Source: Romboutsia hominis
Lineage (GTDB): Bacteria; Bacillota; Clostridia; Peptostreptococcales; Peptostreptococcaceae
Reading direction: 5' to 3'
DNA: 64,000 nt
Assembly: GCF_900002575.1 (NCBI RefSeq)
Contig: NZ_LN650648.1
Location: forward strand, 248,001 to 312,000
Under the pieces are notes generated by a model. That model was not told where the DNA came from and made no database searches. It saw nothing but the letters and a program-made list of their open reading frames with translations. A program made the position numbers and the translations under genes. Below are positions 1 through 9,113 of this stretch, piece after piece; positions within the stretch are counted from its first letter, which is position 1; each line of letters begins with the position of its first letter.

Positions 1-95
1 ATATAAATTTCAAGAAGCACAAACAAATATTTACGGGATTTACTGCACAGATTATTCAGCATGAGGTAGATCACTTCGAAGGTATAATAATCTAA
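1..95 (+). CDS. def: peptide deformylase, C-terminal end (partial)
   Basis: Only the last 30 residues lie in the window; the gene starts upstream. The open frame beginning at base 3 reads through IIQHEVDHFEGI and stops at 93-95. QHEVDH is the third peptide deformylase motif (HExxH: two metal-ligand histidines and the catalytic Glu), preceded by the FTA found in this family. The enzyme removes the formyl group from the N-terminal Met of new proteins in the cytoplasm. A hairpin terminator follows at 172-205. Confidence 0.88.
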   Translation, partial: INFKKHKQIFTGFTAQIIQHEVDHFEGIII

Positions 96-171
96 TAGAT
101 AATATTGTAAGCATTATAATATGGATTTTTCTATAAAAATTATATAATGATATAACCTTTAAAGTATTTAA

Positions 172-205
172 ATTACCGCATTAATATGTGTGGTAATTTT
201 TTATT
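172..205 (+). terminator. terminator after def
   Basis: Inverted repeat ATTACC (172-177) / GGTAAT (192-197), extended by CA/TG, followed by a T-rich run. Confidence 0.7.
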
Positions 206-234
206 TTATTAATAATAAAAGTAAACGATTTTTA

Positions 235-279
235 TTGACATAAGTATCTATAATAGTTAATATAGTTTAGTACAAAACA
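235..279 (+). promoter_or_regulatory. marR promoter with MarR-type operator
   Basis: TTGACA at 235-240, 17 bp spacer, TAATAT at 258-263. Immediately downstream, AGTTTAGTACAAAACA (264-279) is an imperfect copy of the perfect palindrome in front of the MATE gene (787-802), matching it at the whole right arm and 5 of 7 left-arm bases. Position over the start site fits autorepression. Confidence 0.65.
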
Positions 280-305
280 AAATTTAATATGGAGGTGTTT
301 CCATT

Positions 306-746
306 ATGAATAAAAATAAGCTTAAGCTAGGACTTGATATTAGCAAAATTCATCATATAATTTCAAGGAAGATGGATGCTTCTGTAATTAGTGCAATTGA
401 TGATAATTTAACTGTATCACAAGCTTATGTAATAGATTTTATTTCTAATGAAGGTAAGGATAAAGAAATATTCCAAAAGGATTTAGAAAAAGCCTTTGAT
501 TTAAAGCGCTCATCTATTAGCTTGATGCTAAATAATATGGAAAAGAGTGAGTTAATAGAAAGAGTACCTGTTACAGAGGATGCACGATTAAAGAAAATAA
601 TTTTAACTCAAAAATCTATAAAGCTTTATGAAAAAATTTCAACTGCAATTGATTCAATAGAGGATAAATTATCAGAAAATATAACTCCAGAAGAAATAAA
701 AGTATTTCAAAGTGTACTTGAAAAAATAAGAAATAGTTTAGAATAA
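306..746 (+). CDS. MarR-family transcriptional regulator
   Basis: A 146-residue protein with the winged-helix layout of MarR repressors: recognition helix region around FDLKRSSISLMLNNMEKSELIERV (residues about 66-89) followed by the wing containing DARLKKIILT. Start ATG 306 has GGAGGTG at 291-297. It lies 80 bp upstream of a MATE efflux gene, and both promoters carry related CAAAACA operator sequences, so it probably represses itself and the pump until a ligand binds. The inducing ligand cannot be read from sequence. Family confident; regulatory link inferred. Confidence 0.9.
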   Translation: MNKNKLKLGLDISKIHHIISRKMDASVISAIDDNLTVSQAYVIDFISNEGKDKEIFQKDLEKAFDLKRSSISLMLNNMEKSELIERVPVTEDARLKKIILTQKSIKLYEKISTAIDSIEDKLSENITPEEIKVFQSVLEKIRNSLE

Positions 747-776
747 CCGTTTGAAATTTCAATAACGGTTATATTT
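745..776 (+). terminator. weak terminator between marR and MATE gene
   Basis: AACCGTT (745-751) / AACGGTT (764-770) stem starting in the marR stop codon, followed by a short AT-rich tail rather than a pure T run. It may be only partly effective. Confidence 0.5.
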
Positions 777-786
777 ATATAAATAT

Positions 787-802
787 TGTTTTGCACAAAA
801 CA
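787..802. promoter_or_regulatory. MarR-type operator upstream of MATE gene
   Basis: TGTTTTGCACAAAACA is a perfect 7-2-7 palindrome, 25 bp before the MATE start codon. The related site at 264-279 lies at the marR promoter. Confidence 0.7.
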
Positions 803-826
803 TAAATAAAAATAGGAGGATGATAT

Positions 827-2206
827 ATGTCAAAAGTATCTAACTTTACAGAAGGGAAGATATTCTCCCCTTTATTAAAATTTGCAATACCTATACTACT
901 TGCATTATTTTTGCAAACCATGTACGGTGCAGTTGATTTACTTATAGTAGGGCAATTTGGTAATGCAGCAGATGTGTCTGCCGTTTCAACAGGTAGTCAA
1001 GTAATGATGACTATAACTGTAATAATTACAGGGTTAACTATGGGGCTTACCATATTAATAGGACAAAAACTTGGAGAAGGAAATTCAAAAGAAGCTGGAA
1101 ATGTTGTAGGAAGTGGTATTTCAATATTTGCTATTATAGCTATAGTTATTACTGTTTTAATTGTTAGATTTGCTTCACCTATTTCAACTTTTATGCATAC
1201 TCCAAAAGAAGCTTTCGATAGCACTGTAATGTATATAAAAGTTTGTGCTTCAGGATCTATTTTTATAGTAGCTTATAATATTATAGGAGGCGTATTTAGA
1301 GGATTAGGAGATTCAAAAACTCCACTTATTACAGTAGGGATTGCATGTGTTACAAATATTATAGGAGATTTAATATTTGTTGGAATATTTAAAATGGCTG
1401 CTACAGGTGCAGCACTTGCTACTATAATGGCTCAGGCAATTAGTGTTATACTTTCTGTAATAATTATTAAAAAGCGTGGACTTCCTTTTGAATTTTCTAG
1501 AAAAAGTATAAAGTTTCATAAAGGTTTAACATCAAAGATAATTAAATACGGTACTCCAATAGCTTTACAAGATGGACTTGTACATTTATCTTTCCTTGTA
1601 ATTATGATTATAGGCAATTCAATGGGAGTAATTCCATCAGCAGGAATTGGTGTCGCAGAAAAACTTGTTGGATTTATAATGCTTATACCATCATCTTTTT
1701 CTCAAGCAGTATCTGCGTTTGTTGCACAAAACTATGGAGCTAAAAAATACCATAGATCAAGAAAAGTTCTTGTTTATGCAATTTCGGCTTCTTTATGTTG
1801 TGGAGTTGTAATGTTTTATATTACCTTCTTCCATGGAAATTTACTTGCAGGAATGTTCTCTAAAGATAAAGATGTAGTCTTAGCAGCTTGGGAATACATG
1901 AAAGCATACGGAATAGACTGTCTTTTAACTGCAATTATGTTCTGTATGGTAGGGTATTTTAATGGATGTGGAAAAACAACTTTTGTAATGATACAAGGAA
2001 TAATAGGTGCTTTTGGGGTAAGAATACCAGTATCATATATTATGAGTAAAATATTACCAGTATCGTTATTTAAAGTAGGTCTTGCAACACCAATGTCTAC
2101 ATTTGTACAAATTATATTATGTGTAATTTACTTTATGATTTTATCAAAGAAGTTGTCAAAAGAAGAGACACCTGTAGATATAACTTATCAAGTACAAGAG
2201 CAGTAA
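827..2206 (+). CDS. MATE family efflux transporter
   Basis: A 459-residue, very hydrophobic protein of the usual length for the family, with about 12 predicted membrane helices in two similar halves. The N-terminal stretch with FAIPILLALFLQTMYGAVDL and VGQFG is characteristic of MATE proteins, as is the RGLGDSKTPL motif near residue 162. These pumps expel drugs or organic cations in exchange for Na+ or H+ at the cytoplasmic membrane. It has its own AGGAGG site at 814-819 and follows the MarR gene with a palindromic operator between, suggesting ligand-induced efflux. Substrate unknown. Confidence 0.92.
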   Translation: MSKVSNFTEGKIFSPLLKFAIPILLALFLQTMYGAVDLLIVGQFGNAADVSAVSTGSQVMMTITVIITGLTMGLTILIGQKLGEGNSKEAGNVVGSGISIFAIIAIVITVLIVRFASPISTFMHTPKEAFDSTVMYIKVCASGSIFIVAYNIIGGVFRGLGDSKTPLITVGIACVTNIIGDLIFVGIFKMAATGAALATIMAQAISVILSVIIIKKRGLPFEFSRKSIKFHKGLTSKIIKYGTPIALQDGLVHLSFLVIMIIGNSMGVIPSAGIGVAEKLVGFIMLIPSSFSQAVSAFVAQNYGAKKYHRSRKVLVYAISASLCCGVVMFYITFFHGNLLAGMFSKDKDVVLAAWEYMKAYGIDCLLTAIMFCMVGYFNGCGKTTFVMIQGIIGAFGVRIPVSYIMSKILPVSLFKVGLATPMSTFVQIILCVIYFMILSKKLSKEETPVDITYQVQEQ

Positions 2207-2235
2207 ATCTTTAATTTTAATAATTGAAGTACACG

Positions 2236-2269
2236 AATACCTATATCCTTTTGGATATAGGTATTTTTT
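2236..2269 (+). terminator. terminator after MATE gene
   Basis: 13-bp stem (2236-2248 with 2253-2265), TTTT loop, then a run of T. Confidence 0.9.
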
Positions 2270-2399
2270 ATTATGAATTTTTATATAAGTTTTCAAAAAG
2301 TACATAATAATTATTTTTATTTGATTTTAAAATGTTATTGATATTGATTATTAATAATGATAGAATTGTTATAGTAAATTAAATTAGGGGGAAAAGCTA

Positions 2400-2798
2400 G
2401 TGAGTAAAATTAAAAAGTTTATATATGTAACAGTAGGATTAATATCATTTGTGTTAGGCGCGATAGGCGTTGCACTTCCAATACTTCCGACTACTCCATT
2501 TTTATTATTAGCGTCATATTGTTTTGTTAGGGGCTCTGAAAAGTTTGATAGATGGCTTAAGTCAACAAAAATTTACAAAAAACATTTAGAAAGCTTTGTA
2601 AATGAAAGAGCTATGACTATGAAACAAAAGATAGGTATATTATTATTCGCAGATATAATGTTAGCATTTCCAATTATAATATTAGATAGTTTACATATTA
2701 GGTTATTTTTAATAGCTTTAGCATGTTTTAAATATTATTACTTTATGTTTAAAATAAAAACAATAAAACAAGATGATTTAAAAGTAAATTCTCAATAA
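2400..2798 (+). CDS. DUF454 (YbaN-like) small membrane protein
   Basis: A 132-residue membrane protein starting at GTG 2400, preceded by AGGGGG at a normal distance. The N-terminal part, with GVALPILPTTPFLLLASYCFVRGS followed by W and a helix, is the signature of the DUF454/YbaN family. It has an N-terminal membrane helix, a re-entrant or second helix with PxLPTTPF, and two more helices near the C-terminus. The molecular role of the family is not established. It is the first gene of a unit with a small membrane protein and a CydDC-like ABC pair. Confidence 0.85.
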   Translation: MSKIKKFIYVTVGLISFVLGAIGVALPILPTTPFLLLASYCFVRGSEKFDRWLKSTKIYKKHLESFVNERAMTMKQKIGILLFADIMLAFPIIILDSLHIRLFLIALACFKYYYFMFKIKTIKQDDLKVNSQ

Positions 2799-2824
2799 AG
2801 GTAAAAGTAGAAAGGAAAACATGA

Positions 2825-3139
2825 ATGTTACATAGATTAGGATCAATGTTATTTTTGTTAGCTATAATAACATATTTTTTTAAGTATTTAAAATTTATAA
2901 ATAATAAACTAATTTTAAAGTTACATATTTTAACTGGAAGTTTAGGATCACTAGCAATGATTGTATATTCAATAACAGATTATATTAAGGATAAGGAAGT
3001 TACAATATTGCCAGTAGGTATAGCTAGTTTATTAATAATATTATCTGGGACTAATAAGGTCAGAAAAAAATATAAATGGTTACATTTAATGTCGGTTATA
3101 GGATTTGCAGTTGCGCTTGCATATCATATAATCAACTAA
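2825..3139 (+). CDS. small membrane protein with conserved-looking His residues
   Basis: 104 residues, three to four predicted membrane helices, not confidently assignable to a named family. Start is ATG 2825 (an ATG at 2821 is followed at once by a stop). Histidines fall at or near helix ends (residues 3, 34, about 87 and 101), a pattern that in other small membrane proteins can ligate heme, but no diagnostic motif is present. It sits 26 bp after the DUF454 gene and 18 bp before the ABC pair, so it is co-transcribed with them. Function unknown. Confidence 0.7.
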   Translation: MLHRLGSMLFLLAIITYFFKYLKFINNKLILKLHILTGSLGSLAMIVYSITDYIKDKEVTILPVGIASLLIILSGTNKVRKKYKWLHLMSVIGFAVALAYHIIN

Positions 3140-3157
3140 TATGCAGGAGGGAATATT

Positions 3158-4927
3158 ATGGTAAATAAAAGATTACTTTCGCTTAGCAAAGAATCTCAAA
3201 AATATGTATATTTTACAGTTTTAATGAACTGGATATCAATAATTTGTAATATAGGAATAGTTTTATTTGTTGGAAATATAATAGACAAATTATATAATAA
3301 TGATTTGAATTTTAATATGGTAGCTTATGTGGCTTATTTAGGTTCGTTAATATTGATAAGATTTATATGCAATTATATGTCAGGAATATTTTCTTATAAT
3401 TCTTCAGCAAAGGTAAGAGCATCAATAAGAGAAAGTATTTATAAGAAATTATTAAAATTAGGTGTAAATTATAATGACACAATATCAACATCATCAACTG
3501 TTCAAATAGCAGTGGATGGAGTTGAGGCACTTGAAATTTATTTTGGTAGATACTTACCTCAATTATTTTATAGTTTATTAGCACCGCTTACATTATTTGC
3601 TGTTATAGCACCTATAAGCTTTAAGGCAGGTATAGTACTTTTAATATGTGTTCCATTGATACCAATATCAATAGCGTCAGTTATGAAATTTGCTAAAAAA
3701 CTTTTAAGCAAATATTGGGGGATATATACTAATTTAGGAGATTCATTCCTAGAAAATCTTCAAGGTCTTACTACTTTAAAGATATTTGATTTAGATAAAG
3801 AAAAAAATGATGAAATGAATAAAGAAGCAGAAACTTTTAGAAATATAACAATGAAGGTTTTATCAATGCAATTAAATTCTATAACAATAATGGACTTAAT
3901 AGCATTTGGTGGTTCTGCTATAGGTATATTAATAGCTGTTAATGAATTTTCTAAAGGCAATATTACTATAGGATCTACAGTAGTAATAATATTATTATCA
4001 TCAGAGTTCTTTATTCCGATGAGGCTACTTGGGTCATTTTTCCATGTCGCTATGAATGGATTAGCTGCTGCTGATAAGATATTTGATTTACTTGATGCTA
4101 AGGTTGAAGAAGAAAAAGAGTTATCAGATAAGAATAAAGCAAAATTAAAAGATATTTCTATATCAATAAAAAATGTTGATTTTAGCTATGATAAAGAAAG
4201 AAAAGTCTTACATAATGTAAATATAGATATAGAAAATAAATCAATGGTTGCTTTAGTTGGAGAAAGTGGTTGTGGAAAAAGTACAATAACTAATTTACTT
4301 TTAAAATTAAATAAGGTCGATAAAGGTGAAATTCTATTAAATGAAGTAAACTTAAATGATATACCATTTAATGAATTAAGAAAAAAAGTAAGCTTTATAA
4401 GTCATAGCTCGTATATATTTAACTCTACGATAGAGGCAAATTTAAGAATGGGTAAAGAAGATGCAACTGAAGAAGAACTATATATAGCTTTAAAAACAGC
4501 AAATCTTTATGATTTTGTAATGGGACTTGATAAAAAATTACAAACTCCAGTTGGTGAAAATGGGTCGTTCTTATCAGGAGGTCAAAAGCAAAGATTAGCT
4601 TTAGCTAGAATGATACTTACGAATCCGGAAGTTTATATATTTGATGAAGCAACTTCAAATATTGACGTTGAAAGTGAAGACTCAATACTTGAAACGATAT
4701 ATGCTTTAGCAAAAGAGAAAACTGTAGTAGTTATATCACATAGATTAGCTAACATAAAAAATGCGGATAAGATATATGTGTTAAATAAAGGGTATATAGC
4801 TGAAAGTGGAAATCATGAGGAATTAATGAACAATAATTCAGTATATGCGAATCTATATACTAATCAAGAAAACTTAGAAAATATATATAAAGAAGATATA
4901 GTTAGGGAGGTGGCTATAAGTGAATAA
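3158..4927 (+). CDS. ABC transporter permease/ATPase, CydD-like half
   Basis: 589 residues: six-helix type-1 exporter membrane domain (about 1-310), then a nucleotide-binding domain with Walker A GESGCGKST (about 367-375), signature LSGGQKQ (about 472) and Walker B VYIFDEATS (about 493). It overlaps the next gene by 8 bp, giving a heterodimeric exporter. Layout, length and pairing match the CydDC group, which in E. coli exports thiols/binds heme and supports cytochrome bd assembly. No cytochrome bd genes are in this window, so substrate is open. Confidence 0.85.
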   Translation: MVNKRLLSLSKESQKYVYFTVLMNWISIICNIGIVLFVGNIIDKLYNNDLNFNMVAYVAYLGSLILIRFICNYMSGIFSYNSSAKVRASIRESIYKKLLKLGVNYNDTISTSSTVQIAVDGVEALEIYFGRYLPQLFYSLLAPLTLFAVIAPISFKAGIVLLICVPLIPISIASVMKFAKKLLSKYWGIYTNLGDSFLENLQGLTTLKIFDLDKEKNDEMNKEAETFRNITMKVLSMQLNSITIMDLIAFGGSAIGILIAVNEFSKGNITIGSTVVIILLSSEFFIPMRLLGSFFHVAMNGLAAADKIFDLLDAKVEEEKELSDKNKAKLKDISISIKNVDFSYDKERKVLHNVNIDIENKSMVALVGESGCGKSTITNLLLKLNKVDKGEILLNEVNLNDIPFNELRKKVSFISHSSYIFNSTIEANLRMGKEDATEEELYIALKTANLYDFVMGLDKKLQTPVGENGSFLSGGQKQRLALARMILTNPEVYIFDEATSNIDVESEDSILETIYALAKEKTVVVISHRLANIKNADKIYVLNKGYIAESGNHEELMNNNSVYANLYTNQENLENIYKEDIVREVAISE

Positions 4928-6602
4928 TGAAAGAAAAAGATTGTCAGGTAGTAAAATAATGCTTAGACTTATAAAAATACTAAAGCCACTAGTACCTGTA
5001 ATGATGATAACAATAAGTTTTGGTGTATTAGGATTTTTAGCGGCTATAGCAATAACTACATTTGGAGCAGTTGCTATGGGAGATATTATAGGTCTTGATA
5101 TGGGTTATACTTTTAAAAATGCAGTAAAAGTAATAATAGTATGTGCAGTACTTAGAGGTATATTAAGGTATATAGAACAATACTCAGGTCATTATATAGC
5201 ATTTAAAATACTTGCTATACTAAGAGACAAGGTATATAAAGCTTTAAGAAAGTTAGCACCAGCTAAGCTTGAAAGTAAAGAAAAAGGAAATTTAATATCA
5301 GTTATAACTAGTGATATAGAATTACTTGAAGTATTTTATGCTCATACAATAGCACCAATAGTTATAGCTATAATTACATCATCAATAATAGCATTATTTT
5401 TATATAATATAAATCCATACTTTGGGATTATAGGATTAGTTTTTTATGTAATAGTAGGATACATAATACCAGTTTTATCTTCTAAATTAGGAAGTGAAGC
5501 AGGACTTGATTATAGAAATGAATTTGGGCAAGCTAATAGTTTTTTACTTGATTCATTAAGAGGTATAAAAGAAATATTATTATTTGGTCAAGGCGATAAT
5601 AGACTAAACTCAATAAATAAAAATAGTGATAAATTAAATGAAAAAATGAAAGTTATAAAAAGTCATGAAGGTTTAATAAGAGCTTTAACTGATATAACTA
5701 TAATGATAGCAATACTTATAACTCTTTACGTAGGTGTTGAATTATTTAAAGCTGATACTATAAATTTAGGTCAAGTAATAGTTGCTTTAGTTTTACTTTC
5801 TAGTTCTTTTGGACCAACTGTAGCGTTAAGTAACCTATCAAATAACTTAATGCATACATTTGCTTGTGCACAAAGATTATTCGATATATTAGATGAAGTG
5901 CCTGCTGTTGAAGAAGTATCTGGAAATTGTGATTTAGAAATGAATAATACTAATATAAATGATTTAGAATTTAAGTATGCAGATAGAGATGAAGTATTAC
6001 TTAAAGATGTCAATCTTAACATTAAAAAAGGGGATAAGGTTGCAATAATAGGAGAAAGTGGTTGCGGAAAGAGTACACTTTTAAAACTTATGATGAGATT
6101 CTGGGATGTAGAGAATGGAAGTATTGAAATAGACAATAAGAATATAAAAACTATTCCAACTAAAGCATTAAGAAAATCTCAATCATTAGTAAGTCAAGAA
6201 ACATTCTTATTCAATGATACTATTATAAATAACTTAAAAATAGGTAAAAAAGATGCAACTATTGAAGAGGTAATAAGTGCTTGTAAAAAAGCCTCAGTAC
6301 ATGAGTTTATAGAAACTTTACCTAATGGATATGAAACTAATGTTGGAGAAATAGGTTCTAATCTTTCATCAGGTGAAAAGCAAAGATTAGGTATAGCAAG
6401 GGCATTTTTACATAATCCACAAGTTTTAATACTTGATGAGCCTACAAGTAATTTAGATACACTTAATGAGGCACAAATATTAAAAAGTATAAAAGAAGAA
6501 TCAGATGATAAAACAATAATAATGGTATCACATAGAAAATCTAGCACATCAATATGCGATAAGAAGGTTTATGTAAAAAATAATACACTTAAATTTAACT
6601 AA
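4920..6602 (+). CDS. ABC transporter permease/ATPase, CydC-like half
   Basis: 560 residues: membrane domain with six helices (about 15-300) and ATPase domain with Walker A GESGCGKST (about 378), signature LSSGEKQ and Walker B VLILDEPTSN. The Glu after the Walker B Asp is present, so both sites may hydrolyse ATP. Start overlaps the stop region of the preceding half-transporter, indicating translational coupling and a heterodimer. Exported substrate unknown; CydDC-type heme/thiol function is inferred from the gene pair and the DUF454 neighbour. Confidence 0.85.
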   Translation: MNNERKRLSGSKIMLRLIKILKPLVPVMMITISFGVLGFLAAIAITTFGAVAMGDIIGLDMGYTFKNAVKVIIVCAVLRGILRYIEQYSGHYIAFKILAILRDKVYKALRKLAPAKLESKEKGNLISVITSDIELLEVFYAHTIAPIVIAIITSSIIALFLYNINPYFGIIGLVFYVIVGYIIPVLSSKLGSEAGLDYRNEFGQANSFLLDSLRGIKEILLFGQGDNRLNSINKNSDKLNEKMKVIKSHEGLIRALTDITIMIAILITLYVGVELFKADTINLGQVIVALVLLSSSFGPTVALSNLSNNLMHTFACAQRLFDILDEVPAVEEVSGNCDLEMNNTNINDLEFKYADRDEVLLKDVNLNIKKGDKVAIIGESGCGKSTLLKLMMRFWDVENGSIEIDNKNIKTIPTKALRKSQSLVSQETFLFNDTIINNLKIGKKDATIEEVISACKKASVHEFIETLPNGYETNVGEIGSNLSSGEKQRLGIARAFLHNPQVLILDEPTSNLDTLNEAQILKSIKEESDDKTIIMVSHRKSSTSICDKKVYVKNNTLKFN

Positions 6603-6633
6603 TATAAAAGGGCTATTTTAGCCCTTTTATATT
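6603..6633 (+). terminator. terminator after the ABC pair
   Basis: ATAAAAGGGC / GCCCTTTTAT hairpin directly after the stop codon. The tail is AT-rich. Confidence 0.75.
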
Positions 6634-6656
6634 AGAGATAATTAGGGAGAAAGAGT

Positions 6657-6956
6657 ATGACTAGAATAGAAAAAGAGAAAAATATTATTAATCTTATGAT
6701 AAATATATATTGCAATAAAAAGCATAGGCATAAAAACGGATACTTATGTAATGAATGTAGTGAACTTTTAGAATATGCTAATAAAAGGTTGGATTTTTGT
6801 AAATTTGGAGAAGAAAAGAAGTTTTGTAGTAAATGTCCTATACATTGTTATAAAAAGGATATGAGAGTTAAGATTAAAGAAGTCATGAAGTTTTCAGGTC
6901 CGAGGTTATTATTTCATGAGCCAATAGAAGTTATAAAACATATTTTTGAAAAATAA
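6657..6956 (+). CDS. YgbA-like (nitrous oxide-stimulated promoter family) Cys-rich protein
   Basis: A 99-residue protein with GYLCNECSELLEYA, a middle KFCSKCPIHCY and a C-terminal MKFSGPRLLFHEP. These are the features of the family named after a nitrous-oxide-stimulated promoter (E. coli YgbA, NO-responsive). Cys32, Cys35, Cys47 and the CxxCxxxC group could bind a metal. It follows the CydDC-like pair across a terminator, with its own GGGAGA site. Family assignment good; biochemical role unknown. Confidence 0.85.
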   Translation: MTRIEKEKNIINLMINIYCNKKHRHKNGYLCNECSELLEYANKRLDFCKFGEEKKFCSKCPIHCYKKDMRVKIKEVMKFSGPRLLFHEPIEVIKHIFEK

Positions 6957-7010
6957 TATAAATTAATGATACACTTAGAAAATTATCGTAAGTTTACATC
7001 CTTGATTATT

Positions 7011-7043
7011 TTTAAGTTTAGTTTAAGGTAGAGTTGTTATTAT
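7011..7043 (+). promoter_or_regulatory. direct-repeat response-regulator site and -10 of lipoprotein gene
   Basis: TTTAAG (7011-7016), N5, TTTAAG (7022-7027), N10, then -10 TATTAT (7038-7043). The same element with the same N5 and N10 spacings occurs before the VTC gene on the minus strand (12575-12607). The 11-bp period is typical of OmpR/PhoB-family binding at the -35 position. Confidence 0.65.
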
Positions 7044-7108
7044 ATCCTAAGAAAAAGAATACAAATAAAAATTCAAATTAAATAGATATAATTTTCGGAG
7101 GATAAATC

Positions 7109-9061
7109 ATGAACAAAAAACTATTAACAATGTTATGTGCACTTTCCTTAACAGTAAGTGTAACAGGATGCTCAGCAAAAACTAATACAAAAACATCTAC
7201 AAATACAAACAAAACTACAGTAACAAACCAAGCAATAGATTCAACAAAAAGCGAAGAATTAAAAGAAGTAGATACCTATATAGAACTTGGAGATAGCATA
7301 AGCATAAACGGAGAAGGTGCTAAGGTAGAAAATAATGTAGTAACAATAACTTCAGCAGGTACTTATAGCATAAGCGGAGAATTAAAGGACGGGCAGATAG
7401 TAGTAAGTGCAAGTGAAGAAGATAAAGTTCAAATACAATTAAACAATGCAAATATAACAAGCTCAAATAGTGCACCTATATATGTAAAAAGTGCTAAAAA
7501 AGTAGTAATAGGGCTAATTGAGGGAACTAAAAATACTATAACAGATGGAGAAAATTATGTATTTGAAGATGCTACAACAGATGAACCAAATGCGGCAATT
7601 TTTAGTAAAGATGACCTTACTATAATAGGAACAGGTTCATTAGTAGTAAATGCAAACTACAACAATGGTATCACTAGTAAAGATGACTTAAAAATAGAAG
7701 GCGGACAAATAACAGTAAATGCAGTATCAGATGGACTAAGAGGTAAAGACTCTATTACAATTTTAGATGGTAAAATAACTATAGATGCAAAGGAAGATGG
7801 TATGAAATCTAGTAATACTGAAGATGCAGAAAAAGGATATATACATATTCAAGGTGGGACTTTAAATATCACAGCAGGACAAGATGGAATACAAGCTGAA
7901 ACTAATGCAGTAATATCTAATGGAGAAATAAATATAGTATCAAGTGAAGGAAGTAAAAATAGCAGTAGTAAAAATGAAAACTGGGGTAACTGGGGAGGTA
8001 AGCAACCACCAGGAACACAACTACCAGACAAGAATAATACAACCACTACAGAAGAAACAGATTCTATTAGTGCAAAAGGAATAAAAGCAACTTCAAATAT
8101 TACAATATCTGGAGGTAATATAAATATAGATTCATCTGATAATTCTATTCATTCAAATGACACCATAGTAATTAAGGGAGGTAATATCAAAGCATCTTCT
8201 GGAGACGATGGTGTACATGCAGATTCTAAAATAGAAATAAATGGTGGAGATATAGATATTACAAAATCATATGAAGGTATAGAAAGTCAGTCTATAACAA
8301 TAAATGATGGAAATATAAATGTAGTAGCAAGTGATGATGGAATAAATGCCGGTGGGGGAAATGATGCTTCTTCAACTGGTGGTAGACCAGGAGAAAATAA
8401 TTTTGATTCATCTAGCAAATGTGAAATAGTTATAAATGGCGGATATATAGTAGTAGATGCTAGAGGAGATGGTATAGATGCAAATGGATCAATAACGATA
8501 AAAGGTGGTACAACAATAGTAAATGGTCCCGAAAATAACGGAAATGGTTCTTTAGATTATGATGGAAGTTGTGATATAAGTGGAGGAATATTAATAGCAG
8601 CAGGTAGTGCAGGTATGGCACAATCACCTAGCTCTACTTCATCTCAAAATTCAGTGAACGTAGCTTTATCATCACAACAAGCTAATACAATAATTCATAT
8701 AGAAGATGAAAAAGGAAATGAAGTAATTACCTTTGCACCATCAAAACAATATCAGTCAGTAATAGTATCATCACCTGAATTAAAAACAGGTTCAACATAT
8801 ACCGTATCTTATGGAGGAACTTCAACTGGAGAATCTAAAGATGGATTATACACTGGTGGTAAATACTCAGGAGGAACAAAATCTACGAGCTTTACAGTAT
8901 CAGAAAGTGTAACTAACCTAGGTTCAGCAGGAGGTTCTATGGGAGGTCCTGGTGGGGGTCATATGGGAGGTGGAAAAGGTGGCATTAGACCAGATAGAAA
9001 TGGTAGTATGCAACAACCACCAACACAAAATAGCATGGAAAACAATATTCAAACACAATAA
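7109..9061 (+). CDS. beta-helix carbohydrate-binding lipoprotein (Cthe_2159-like)
   Basis: 650 residues. The N-terminus is a lipoprotein signal with lipobox VTGC (Cys21), so it is anchored outside the cell. A Thr/Asn-rich linker follows. The body (about 55-520) is made of repeating turns of the type GGxIxIxxxxDGIxA, the right-handed beta-helix pattern of the Cthe_2159 carbohydrate-binding family. The C-terminus is Gly/Met/Pro-rich and low in complexity. Such lipoproteins commonly accompany VTC-type polymerase, DUF4956 and CotH genes; here the VTC and DUF4956 genes lie just beyond the two-component system and share its promoter element. Ligand unknown. Confidence 0.85.
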   Translation: MNKKLLTMLCALSLTVSVTGCSAKTNTKTSTNTNKTTVTNQAIDSTKSEELKEVDTYIELGDSISINGEGAKVENNVVTITSAGTYSISGELKDGQIVVSASEEDKVQIQLNNANITSSNSAPIYVKSAKKVVIGLIEGTKNTITDGENYVFEDATTDEPNAAIFSKDDLTIIGTGSLVVNANYNNGITSKDDLKIEGGQITVNAVSDGLRGKDSITILDGKITIDAKEDGMKSSNTEDAEKGYIHIQGGTLNITAGQDGIQAETNAVISNGEINIVSSEGSKNSSSKNENWGNWGGKQPPGTQLPDKNNTTTTEETDSISAKGIKATSNITISGGNINIDSSDNSIHSNDTIVIKGGNIKASSGDDGVHADSKIEINGGDIDITKSYEGIESQSITINDGNINVVASDDGINAGGGNDASSTGGRPGENNFDSSSKCEIVINGGYIVVDARGDGIDANGSITIKGGTTIVNGPENNGNGSLDYDGSCDISGGILIAAGSAGMAQSPSSTSSQNSVNVALSSQQANTIIHIEDEKGNEVITFAPSKQYQSVIVSSPELKTGSTYTVSYGGTSTGESKDGLYTGGKYSGGTKSTSFTVSESVTNLGSAGGSMGGPGGGHMGGGKGGIRPDRNGSMQQPPTQNSMENNIQTQ

Positions 9062-9070
9062 CAAATACTA

Positions 9071-9099
9071 AAAAAGAGGAGCAGTAGCTCCTCTTTTTT
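9071..9099. terminator. bidirectional terminator
   Basis: 12-bp stem AAAAAGAGGAGC / GCTCCTCTTTTT with AGTA loop. It has A and T runs on both sides and lies between convergent genes. Confidence 0.92.
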
Positions 9100-9113
9100 A
9101 AGTGTTTGTTATT

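Noticed and set aside
2345-2360. TGATTATTAATAATGA dyad as a Fur box before the DUF454 gene
   Set aside because: Only A+T symmetry; does not fit the 7-1-7 Fur consensus on the right half, and such dyads are expected by chance in this DNA.
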